NCBI RefSeq assembly: GCF_002288635.1
Contig: NZ_NRSW01000001.1
Coordinates: 305,086 to 369,085 of the forward strand
Length of the DNA stretch: 64,000 nucleotides
Source of the DNA: Mucilaginibacter sp. MD40
Lineage (GTDB): Bacteria; Bacteroidota; Bacteroidia; Sphingobacteriales; Sphingobacteriaceae
Direction of reading: 5' to 3'
Shown: positions 27,242 to 34,968 of the stretch, one piece after another
Numbering within the stretch: the first letter of the stretch is position 1
Layout of the letters: every line of letters begins with the position of its first letter
Translations under genes and position numbers: made by a program
The notes under the pieces: model-generated
The model's database searches: none
What the model was told of the DNA's origin: nothing
What the model saw: only the letters and a program-made list of their open reading frames with translations

Positions 27242-28633
27242 ATGAGAAAATTAGGACTTTCCCTTTTAAATATCCTATTGGTTTTATCTGTTGCACAGGC
27301 ACAAACCAAGCGTACGCTTGATAAAATAGCAGCTGTTGTAGGTGGCAACATTGTGCTGCAATCTGATATTGAACTGCAATACGCGCAGTACATTGTTAGT
27401 GGGCAACAGCCCAACCCGGCAATTAAATGCGTGATACTGCAAAACCAGCTTACGCAAAAATTACTGGCACAACAGGCCGTGATAGACAGCGTACAGGTAA
27501 AAGATGAGGAAGTAGACGCGGAAGTTGACCGCCGTATGCGCTCTTTTATGCAACGCGCCGGCGGGCAGGAAAAACTGGAGCAGTTTCTGGGCCGTTCTGT
27601 TATTCAATACAAAGATGAAATGCGCCCGGATATAAAGGAATCCCTGATCGCGCAGCGAATGCGTGCCAAAATCACCGAAAAGGTAAACACTACCCCGCTT
27701 GACGTAAAAAACTACTTTGATAAGATCCCTAAAGACAGTATACCTACTTATAACAAAGAGGTAGAAGTGGGCGAAATTGTTTTTCAGCCCAAACTTACCC
27801 GCGAAGAAAAAGAATCGGCTAAACAAAAGATCACCGAACTACGCGAAAGGGTAAAAAAGGGTGAGGATTTTGCTACGCTGGCCGGCCTTTACTCACAGGA
27901 TGGTTCAGCAGCTGAAGGTGGCGACCTGGGTTTCTTTGATCGCCAGCAAATGGCCAAAGAGTTTACCGCTAACGCTTTCCGCTTAAAAGCAGGCGAAATA
28001 TCACCTGTGTTTGAAACAGAATTTGGCTTTCACTTTTTGCAGGTAATTGAACGCCGCGGTGAAACCGTACATGCCCGCCATATTATTATTATTCCGGCCA
28101 TTACCGATGCGAGCCTTGAGCGTACGCATAAATTAGCAGACAGTGTTTATAAAGCGATGCTGGCTGTAAAGAACTTTGATTTTTCAAGCGCGGCTGCTTA
28201 TTATTCTGACGATAAGGAAACCAAATATAATGGTGGTATGATGCTGAACGCTGATAATGTGCAAACCCGTACCACTTATATTCCTACGAATAAACTTGAC
28301 CCGCAGGTAGCACTTGTGGTAGATACCATGAAAGTGGGTTCGATCTCTAAACCACAATTGTTTACAGACGCGCAAACCGGCAAAAAAAGCTACAAGATAC
28401 TATACCTGAAATCGGCCACCAATGCGCATAAAGCTAATCTTGAACAGGATTTTGCTAAGCTAAAAGACGCGGCAACCAACGAGAAACTTAACCGCACCAT
28501 TGCGCAATGGTTTGATAAACGCCGCAGCGAAACCTATATCAGGATCGACCCTGAGTTTCAGAGTTGCGATATACTTAAAAGCTGGATAACAGCATCTAAG
28601 AAAGATAACGCCCAGGCCAAAACCACAGAATAA
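27242..28633 (+). CDS. surA: Periplasmic chaperone / peptidyl-prolyl isomerase SurA
   Basis: 463 residues from the ATG at 27242, which directly precedes a signal peptide (MRKLGLSLLNILLVLSVAQA); an upstream in-frame ATG at 27173 would bury it and is rejected. SurA_N is marked by LDKIAAVVGGNIVLQSDIE; two parvulin domains follow (VEVGEIVFQPK... GFHFLQV near 170-280 and VHARHIIIIPA near 285-390). It chaperones outer membrane proteins to BAM. moxR follows 9 bp later. Confidence 0.85.
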   Translation: MRKLGLSLLNILLVLSVAQAQTKRTLDKIAAVVGGNIVLQSDIELQYAQYIVSGQQPNPAIKCVILQNQLTQKLLAQQAVIDSVQVKDEEVDAEVDRRMRSFMQRAGGQEKLEQFLGRSVIQYKDEMRPDIKESLIAQRMRAKITEKVNTTPLDVKNYFDKIPKDSIPTYNKEVEVGEIVFQPKLTREEKESAKQKITELRERVKKGEDFATLAGLYSQDGSAAEGGDLGFFDRQQMAKEFTANAFRLKAGEISPVFETEFGFHFLQVIERRGETVHARHIIIIPAITDASLERTHKLADSVYKAMLAVKNFDFSSAAAYYSDDKETKYNGGMMLNADNVQTRTTYIPTNKLDPQVALVVDTMKVGSISKPQLFTDAQTGKKSYKILYLKSATNAHKANLEQDFAKLKDAATNEKLNRTIAQWFDKRRSETYIRIDPEFQSCDILKSWITASKKDNAQAKTTE

Positions 28634-28642
28634 GCATCATTT

Positions 28643-29605
28643 ATGCAGTACCGCTCCGAAGTAGAGGCAGCAGATGCTTTAAAAAATGCCTACGATGATA
28701 TCCGTGCTGAAATAGGTAAGGTAATTGTAGGGCAGGAAGAAGTTATCAAATTTGTGCTCATCTCTATCTTTAGTAATGGCCATTGCCTGTTAGTAGGCGT
28801 TCCGGGGCTGGCTAAAACTCTCCTGGTACAAACGGTAGCACAGGTACTCGACCTTGATTTTAAGCGCATACAGTTTACGCCCGACCTGATGCCGTCTGAC
28901 ATTATCGGCGCGGAAATATTGGGCGAAGACCGGAACTTTAAATTCATAAAAGGCCCTGTTTTCTCTAACATTATCCTGGCCGATGAGATTAACCGTACGC
29001 CGCCCAAAACACAGGCGGCGCTATTGGAAGCCATGCAGGAAAAAGCCGTAACTGCGGCGGGTGTTACACATAAATTAGCCGCGCCTTTTTTTGTACTGGC
29101 TACGCAAAACCCCATTGAACAGGAAGGCACTTATCCCCTGCCCGAAGCGCAGTTGGACCGCTTTATGTTTAACGTGGAGCTGGGTTACCCATCATTTAAA
29201 GAAGAGCTGGCCGTGGTTAGAAACACCACCGGAAACACTAAGCCCTCTATAAGCAGGAAGCTGGATGCCGCGCAGATCATCTATTTTCAGCAACTGGTAC
29301 GCAATATCCCGGTGAACGATCATGTGCTGGAGTATGCCGTTAAGCTGGTAGCAAAAACCCGCCCTAACGGAGAATTTGCTACACCCGAAATTAAACGCCT
29401 GCTGAGCTGGGGCGCCGGGCCACGTGCCTCACAATTCCTGGTGCTGGGAGCCAAATGCCACGCGGTACTCAATGGTAAATACTCGCCTGACATTGAAGAT
29501 GTGCGTGCTGTTGCCAAACCTATACTCAGCCACCGAATTGTTCGCAGCTACCATGCGGAAGCCGACGGACTAAGCGCCGGTGACATTGTAGAAAAACTGT
29601 TTTAA
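28643..29605 (+). CDS. MoxR-family AAA+ ATPase
   Basis: 320 residues. Walker A GVPGLAKT at residues 52-59, Walker B IILADEINR near 113, sensor FVLATQNPIEQEGTYPLPEA near 150 and the MoxR-specific LDRFMF motif. MoxR ATPases act as chaperone-like remodelling factors, usually with DUF58 and VWA proteins. Here no such partner follows; a terminator does, and the only co-transcribed gene is surA. The partner genes may be elsewhere. Confidence 0.9.
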   Translation: MQYRSEVEAADALKNAYDDIRAEIGKVIVGQEEVIKFVLISIFSNGHCLLVGVPGLAKTLLVQTVAQVLDLDFKRIQFTPDLMPSDIIGAEILGEDRNFKFIKGPVFSNIILADEINRTPPKTQAALLEAMQEKAVTAAGVTHKLAAPFFVLATQNPIEQEGTYPLPEAQLDRFMFNVELGYPSFKEELAVVRNTTGNTKPSISRKLDAAQIIYFQQLVRNIPVNDHVLEYAVKLVAKTRPNGEFATPEIKRLLSWGAGPRASQFLVLGAKCHAVLNGKYSPDIEDVRAVAKPILSHRIVRSYHAEADGLSAGDIVEKLF

Positions 29606-29614
29606 ACAACCTTA

Positions 29615-29622
29615 TACCTTTG
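29615..29622 (+). promoter_or_regulatory. Orphan TAnnTTTG element before the moxR terminator
   Basis: TACCTTTG matches the -7 consensus but no plus-strand gene follows, only a terminator 16 bases on. Probably chance, or the source of a very short RNA. Confidence 0.15.
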
Positions 29623-29637
29623 CGTTAAGGTAGCCAT

Positions 29638-29680
29638 AAAAAAAGGAAGGCGTGTTACTTTTAACACGCCTTCCTTTTTT
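29638..29680. terminator. Strong bidirectional terminator after moxR
   Basis: A 17-bp perfect stem (29641-29657 with 29662-29678), extended by A/T pairs, around a 4-nt loop with A and T runs on both sides. It serves moxR (plus) and the convergent NTF2-like gene (minus). Confidence 0.9.
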
Positions 29681-29694
29681 GCTTTAGCAGTTAT

Positions 29695-30561
29695 TTAATT
29701 TTCTACTGTTGAGAATATCTCTACCAATAAGTTCCAGCGGTGGTTGGCATCAATTTCCCATACACGTACATAGTTATAATTATTAACTACGTTACCCTTT
29801 TTTATACGGGCGGTACCGTATGAATATGCCAGATCATTACTGCTTGAACGGCCCGCGCTAACAGTTTGCCCGGTGATATTGATGGCCTCATTGGCTAAAA
29901 ATTTCAATATTTTATCCGTTCCGGTTATCGGTTCGAAACCAGGAAAATAGTAACGTGCCTCGGGGCTTAAAAACTCTTTGTAGCCCGCAAGAGTTGAGAG
30001 TTCAAGCGAGTGGTTCAGGGTTTTATCTGTAGCCATGATAATATCCTTACCCGCAAATGGGTCTTTACTTGGCGCTTTTTGCTTTGTCAGGTCCGGCTCT
30101 TTAAAATCAATGGTTGCCTCCTGCTCTGGCTCCGGGTGCTGCTCACCTACGTTAAAAAGTAATTTTAACCTTCCTGAAGCCAGGTCTTTACGCCATATAG
30201 ATACATAATCGCCATATATTTTATCGTCATCAGTTTTACCATTCTGGTAAACATAAGGGCCGGCCGTAACACCCAGGTCGCCGTTGGCAGATATACGGGC
30301 AAACTTTGGTTCGCCGTTGAGCTTACCTGGCTGCTTATCAATACTGCTGTAAAAGTCGGTTATTTTTATCGCGTTGGGCCTGAAAACCATTCCCTCGGCA
30401 TCAGCAACAGATAAAAAACCATCTTTAATACCTTTACGCGAAACTTGTTTGTTAAAATCCTGATCTGCCGATACTACCTGGTTTACATTAACACTGTTTT
30501 GTGCAATGGCCGATATAACGGACCCGGAAAATAGTAGTGCAGTAAATATTGCTTTCTTCAT
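29695..30561 (-). CDS. Secreted protein with NTF2-like (SnoaL/DUF4440) domains
   Basis: 288 residues with a signal peptide (cleavage near VISAIA-Q). Two similar halves are visible: residues about 30-150 (DGFLSVADAEGMVFRPNA ... YGDYVSIWRKD) and 175-288 (FLSPEARYYFPGFEPITG ... YNYVRVWEIDANHRWNLLVE), each with the strand pattern of NTF2-like domains. Such secreted proteins are common and of unknown ligand. It has its own unit, bounded by a terminator downstream. Confidence 0.6.
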   Translation of the reverse strand: MKKAIFTALLFSGSVISAIAQNSVNVNQVVSADQDFNKQVSRKGIKDGFLSVADAEGMVFRPNAIKITDFYSSIDKQPGKLNGEPKFARISANGDLGVTAGPYVYQNGKTDDDKIYGDYVSIWRKDLASGRLKLLFNVGEQHPEPEQEATIDFKEPDLTKQKAPSKDPFAGKDIIMATDKTLNHSLELSTLAGYKEFLSPEARYYFPGFEPITGTDKILKFLANEAINITGQTVSAGRSSSNDLAYSYGTARIKKGNVVNNYNYVRVWEIDANHRWNLLVEIFSTVEN

Positions 30562-30654
30562 GCTTGTAGATAGTATAGATTTGGTAAAGGCAAATTAATG
30601 ATTATTTAAACTGATACATAAATGCACCCTTATCCAATTTGTTTTATTATTTTT

Positions 30655-32145
30655 TTAAATTCTTACCCAGTCTGTTGTGCCTTGCTTATTATCGTTGAGC
30701 TGGAATCCAATGCTTTTTAATCCCTCGCGTATCTTGTCAGATGTTGCATAATCTTTGCCTGCTTTAGCCTCATTACGCAGCTTAATGATCAATTGCATCA
30801 GTTCATCAGTATCACCGCTGTCGCTATCTTCCACCTTAAGGCCCAGCACATCAAAAAAGAAATCTGTGTACGTCTTTTTCATCCGCTCAAATGTTTGCGC
30901 CGTTATCTCTCCGGAGTTACGGATGCTTGCCGCATAAGAGTTGATCCACTTAGACAGGTTATTCAATGCCTCTAACGTTTTAGGTGAATTAAAATTGTCA
31001 TTCATGCTATAATAGCAATCATCACAAAAGCCGTTGATCGCCTTGTCGGTTTCTTCATCAACAGCCGTCAATGCATTTTGCTGCAGTGAAGCCAGTTTAC
31101 GAGCGGTTTCCGATAGTTTTTTGTAGAATATTTCAGCGGCATCAATGGCATCATTTGAAAAATCAACCGTGCTGCGGTAACTTGCCTGTAAAAAGAAAAA
31201 GCGTATCACCATAGGGCTATAGCCTTTTTTAAGCAAGGCATGTTCGCCAGTGAAAAGTTCATGCGGCAAAAAGCTATTGCCTAATGATTTTGACATTTTT
31301 TGCCCATTGGTGGTCAGCATATTGGTATGTATCCAATAATTAGCCGGCGTTTTACCGCAGCAAGCAATATTTTGAGCAATTTCGTTGGTGTGGTGAGTAG
31401 GCATGAGGTCCATACCTCCACCGTGGATGTCAAACTGGTGCCCCAGGTATTTATTGCTCATGGCCGAGCACTCAAGGTGCCAGCCCGGAAAGCCCATGCC
31501 CCAGGGAGAAGGCCACTGCATTAAATGCTCAGGCTTAGCTTTTATCCATAAGGCAAAATCAAGCTTGCCGCGTTTTTCATCCTGCCCGCCTAATGTGCGG
31601 GTATTGTTCAACATGTCTTCCAGCTTACGGCCGTTAAGCGCGCCGTAATCGTTGTTTTGGCTATATTTCTCTACATCAAAATAAACAGAGCCATCTACCT
31701 CGTAAGCGTAGCCGGCCGCAAGAATAGACTTTACCAGCTCTATCTGTTCTATGATATGGCCTGTAGCCGTCGGTTCAATACTTGGCGGTAGGGCGTTAAA
31801 TATATCCATCACCTTATGGAAATCAATGGTATAACGCTGAACGATCTCCATCGGCTCCAATTGCTCTATCTTGGCCTTTTTTGATACTTTGTCCTCTCCT
31901 ACATCACCATCACTCTCCAGGTGGCCGGCATCGGTTATATTTCGCACATAGCGCACCTTGTAGCCCAGGTGCAGCAGGTAACGGTAAATAAGGTCAAAGG
32001 CTATAAATGTGCGGCAGTTGCCCAAATGCACATCACTATATACAGTAGGGCCGCATACGTACATGCCTACGTGGCCCGGGTTAAGTGGCTTAAATTCCTC
32101 TTTGTTACGTGTTAAAGAGTTGTAAACAAATAATTTTTGTTCCAT
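30655..32145 (-). CDS. cysS: Cysteinyl-tRNA synthetase
   Basis: 496 residues, a class I synthetase. Zinc ligand Cys is in MYVCGPTVYS near residue 30, the HIGH motif appears as HLGN (near 41), GWHLECSAMS near 233 carries further zinc ligands, and KMSKSLGN near 280 is the KMSKS loop. It charges tRNA-Cys. A TAAGTTTG element ends five bases before the ATG. It lies downstream of the mutL operon on the same strand. Confidence 0.96.
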   Translation of the reverse strand: MEQKLFVYNSLTRNKEEFKPLNPGHVGMYVCGPTVYSDVHLGNCRTFIAFDLIYRYLLHLGYKVRYVRNITDAGHLESDGDVGEDKVSKKAKIEQLEPMEIVQRYTIDFHKVMDIFNALPPSIEPTATGHIIEQIELVKSILAAGYAYEVDGSVYFDVEKYSQNNDYGALNGRKLEDMLNNTRTLGGQDEKRGKLDFALWIKAKPEHLMQWPSPWGMGFPGWHLECSAMSNKYLGHQFDIHGGGMDLMPTHHTNEIAQNIACCGKTPANYWIHTNMLTTNGQKMSKSLGNSFLPHELFTGEHALLKKGYSPMVIRFFFLQASYRSTVDFSNDAIDAAEIFYKKLSETARKLASLQQNALTAVDEETDKAINGFCDDCYYSMNDNFNSPKTLEALNNLSKWINSYAASIRNSGEITAQTFERMKKTYTDFFFDVLGLKVEDSDSGDTDELMQLIIKLRNEAKAGKDYATSDKIREGLKSIGFQLNDNKQGTTDWVRI

Positions 32146-32150
32146 GAAGG

Positions 32151-32158
32151 CAAACTTA
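32151..32158 (-). promoter_or_regulatory. -7 promoter element of cysS
   Basis: TAAGTTTG on the minus strand, separated from the ATG by CCTTC. It suggests a leaderless cysS mRNA independent of the upstream operon. Confidence 0.5.
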
Positions 32159-32190
32159 CAATTTTAAGCGGTGAGTTTATTTGGCCGCCA

Positions 32191-33303
32191 TTATTTTAAT
32201 GCCACAACTGTACTTAAAGGATAGTGGTCTGACAATTTTTTTTCGATAATATGATACTCTGCAATATCAAACTGAGCGCTGGCCATTACATAATCTATCT
32301 GGTAGTTGGGGAATGCGCCGTTGTAGGTACGACCTAACCCTGCTCCCTTTTCCCTGAAAGCATTTTTTAATCCCTTAGCCATTTGGTTAACCGCGAATGA
32401 CGAAGGTGTATCGTTAAAGTCGCCGGATATAATGTAGGGATAAGGGCACTGTTTGGCGTGGTTTTTTATAATGAATACATGTTCGCTGCGCTTCTGGAAA
32501 GCCATTTTCAATTTCCAACCTACCCGCTTGGTAGCACCAATATCGGTTTTACCCTTTGATGATAGCTTGCCCAGATACTCATAATCCTGCGGATCGAAAT
32601 TGATGGACTGAAGGTGCACACTGTATACTCTGAAAATGGTACTGTCTTTCTGCACATCAACATAAATACACTGGTTCCCGCTTTTTTTCTGCGATAACTG
32701 CACCAGGCCGTATGAGCGTATAGGAAATCTGGAAAATATAGCCATACCGATTGATTCGCTCTGGCTGGTCATGATGGGTTCAAAGTAATATTGCTGCGCC
32801 CGCATTACCCGTTTAACCGAATCTATCATATCATACTGCCCGCGTTTCTTGGTAAAAAACTCCTGTATGCCAATCACATCCGGCTGCTGTTCCTGTATAA
32901 TGTTCAGGATATCATGCTTGGTAGATACATCATTCTTTTCGCCATAACGTTTAAAGTTATGCACGTTGTAGGTCATGATGCGTAACTGCTTTTGCGGTGG
33001 TGTGCTTTTTTCTCCGGGAGGAAGCCTGATGCCTACATTATTAAGCAACATGTTCCAGCCAATAGCGATACCGGCAATTGAGATAAATATGAACCATTTC
33101 CGGCGTATCAGCCAATACAGAATAAGCAGTACATTAAACAGTAATAAAAAAGGGTATGCAAGGCCAAAAAAAGCTATTGGCCAAAACTTTCTGGGGTCGG
33201 TAACAGGTGCAAGGTAACTTACCAGTAATGCCAGGCAAAGCAGATAGTTTATCCAGAGAAATAATTTATCGGCAAAAGGGAGCTTGCTGTTAGTGCGTTT
33301 CAT
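32191..33303 (-). CDS. Membrane-anchored endonuclease/exonuclease/phosphatase-fold protein
   Basis: 370 residues. Two or three N-terminal membrane segments (about 13-85) precede an EEP domain from residue about 105: MTYNVHNF, IGIQEFF, YSVHLQS, ISGDFNDTPSS and LSDHYPL are the metal-binding and catalytic motifs. EEP proteins cleave phosphodiesters in DNA, RNA or phospholipids; the membrane anchor leaves the side and substrate open. It is the last gene of the mutL-rhomboid-rhomboid unit, 3 bp after the rhomboid stop. Confidence 0.8.
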   Translation of the reverse strand: MKRTNSKLPFADKLFLWINYLLCLALLVSYLAPVTDPRKFWPIAFFGLAYPFLLLFNVLLILYWLIRRKWFIFISIAGIAIGWNMLLNNVGIRLPPGEKSTPPQKQLRIMTYNVHNFKRYGEKNDVSTKHDILNIIQEQQPDVIGIQEFFTKKRGQYDMIDSVKRVMRAQQYYFEPIMTSQSESIGMAIFSRFPIRSYGLVQLSQKKSGNQCIYVDVQKDSTIFRVYSVHLQSINFDPQDYEYLGKLSSKGKTDIGATKRVGWKLKMAFQKRSEHVFIIKNHAKQCPYPYIISGDFNDTPSSFAVNQMAKGLKNAFREKGAGLGRTYNGAFPNYQIDYVMASAQFDIAEYHIIEKKLSDHYPLSTVVALK

Positions 33304-33306
33304 TTA

Positions 33307-34179
33307 TTAATGCTTGCTTAAGCTATCCAGGCTTTCTTTTTCCTGCTTGCTTAAACTATCGTAACCTGTAGCTGATATTTTATCTAAAATACGGTCTATT
33401 TCATCCTGGTGGGGCACACCTGCTGCCTTCCGGACTGAGTAATTAGTGCTTACCACTTTTAATTTAGGCTTGGGCGCAAACAGTTTACTGATACCGCCTA
33501 TCCAATCGTTACCGCGTTGTAGTTGTTTGATGTAAATAAAGCCCATAAGCGCGCCACCTAAATGCGCTATTTCGCCACCGGCATTGGCACCGGCAATGCC
33601 TATAAAATCAATAACAACATAAAATACAGCAACCCATTTTAACTTCACGGGCCCTAACAGGAATAATTGTATGGTATAATTAGGCAGCAGGGTTGCCGTG
33701 GCTATAATAATGGCCATAACACTGGCAGAGGCGCCAACAATGGTTGCACTACTAGCCGCATCTACATGAGTAAAAGCGGGTATAAGGTTATAAGCCGCTA
33801 CAAATAAAATCCCGCCAGCTAAACCGCCCAGCAGGTACAAGCCTATGGTGCGTTTATGGCCCAGGTATTCCTCAAATATCTGCCCCATCCAGTACAGCCA
33901 AAGCATATTGAACAGGATGTGAAAAAAACCCGCATGCATAAACATATAAGTAATGGGGGTCCAGAAACGATGCACCAGCGCCGACAATGATGCCGGAAGT
34001 ACCAGGTATTGACCGGCAAAATTAAGTATAGCACTATTGCCAAAACCTCTTACCAATTGCTCTACAGTGGCCGGGACGTATATCCCCAGAAAAACAATAA
34101 CATTGATGCCAATCAGCAGGCTTAACCGGCTGTGCGATCTTAACATTTTGTACTGAATGTCCTGCCAAAGGGTGCTCAT
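33307..34179 (-). CDS. Rhomboid family intramembrane serine protease (first of tandem pair)
   Basis: 290 residues, six or so membrane segments and a C-terminal soluble tail of about 70. The catalytic serine is in VGASASVMAI near residue 146, and the histidine in IAHLGGALMGF near 206, so the dyad is intact. HAGFFHILFNMLWLYW near 96 is the family loop. It cleaves membrane-embedded substrates, not identified. It lies 33 bp after a second rhomboid gene on the same strand. Confidence 0.88.
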   Translation of the reverse strand: MSTLWQDIQYKMLRSHSRLSLLIGINVIVFLGIYVPATVEQLVRGFGNSAILNFAGQYLVLPASLSALVHRFWTPITYMFMHAGFFHILFNMLWLYWMGQIFEEYLGHKRTIGLYLLGGLAGGILFVAAYNLIPAFTHVDAASSATIVGASASVMAIIIATATLLPNYTIQLFLLGPVKLKWVAVFYVVIDFIGIAGANAGGEIAHLGGALMGFIYIKQLQRGNDWIGGISKLFAPKPKLKVVSTNYSVRKAAGVPHQDEIDRILDKISATGYDSLSKQEKESLDSLSKH

Positions 34180-34212
34180 AACCTACGCTTAATATATATG
34201 GTTAAACCATCG

Positions 34213-34929
34213 TCAATAAAAATTGTTGGGGCGTTTAACATTCCAAAGCTTGATAAGCAGAAAGCCAAACAACGCCCCGCCCAGGTGGGCAAAGTGCGCG
34301 ACATTATCGCCTGAAAACCGGCCTATGCCCGAGAACAGCTCAATAGCCGTATAGCCTATAACAAAATATTTCGCTTTGATGGGTATCGGCAGAAAGATGA
34401 TCATCATCTCGAGGTTAGGGTAAAGCATAGCGAAAGCTACCAGCAAACCAAATATTGACCCTGATGCACCAACCATTGGGAAATTTACCAGCGCATAAAG
34501 CTTTTGCGCGACTTCCTGACCACCGCCGTATTGAAAATAAGAAGCATCAACACCCGGATTTGGTACCGCGAAAGAACCGGTAATGGCATGTATCTGTATG
34601 GCTTGCACAGCCATGTATAAAGCGTAGCCACCTAAGCCGGTGATAAAATAATAGTTGAAAAATCTTTTAGAGCCTAATGAGTATTCCAACAGCGGCCCGA
34701 AAGAGAAAAGCGCGAACATATTAAAAAATATGTGCGTAAAACCTCCATGCATAAACATGTAGGTAATAGGCTGCCATGGCTTAAACATAGGCGACGCCGG
34801 GTAATAGGCGGCAAACAACGCCTCCATATTGATCACCTTAGCTAAAGCATACGTAGCTATAAAAAAGATAATATTTATGATGATGAGGTTTTTTACAACC
34901 GGCGTTAAATTGGCAAATGGTGATTGCAT
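34213..34929 (-). CDS. Rhomboid family intramembrane serine protease (second of tandem pair)
   Basis: 238 residues. Catalytic serine in VGASGSIFGLL near residue 155 and histidine in FAHLGGALFGF near 218. The loop FMHGGFTHIFFNMFALFSFG near 60 is the rhomboid HxxxN element. It lacks the soluble tail of its neighbour. It starts 39 bp after mutL and precedes the first rhomboid by 33 bp, a conserved arrangement in the family. Confidence 0.9.
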   Translation of the reverse strand: MQSPFANLTPVVKNLIIINIIFFIATYALAKVINMEALFAAYYPASPMFKPWQPITYMFMHGGFTHIFFNMFALFSFGPLLEYSLGSKRFFNYYFITGLGGYALYMAVQAIQIHAITGSFAVPNPGVDASYFQYGGGQEVAQKLYALVNFPMVGASGSIFGLLVAFAMLYPNLEMMIIFLPIPIKAKYFVIGYTAIELFSGIGRFSGDNVAHFAHLGGALFGFLLIKLWNVKRPNNFY

Positions 34930-34968
34930 TCTTTAGTTTTTATTGTAATTATGGTTTAAGCATTGCTG

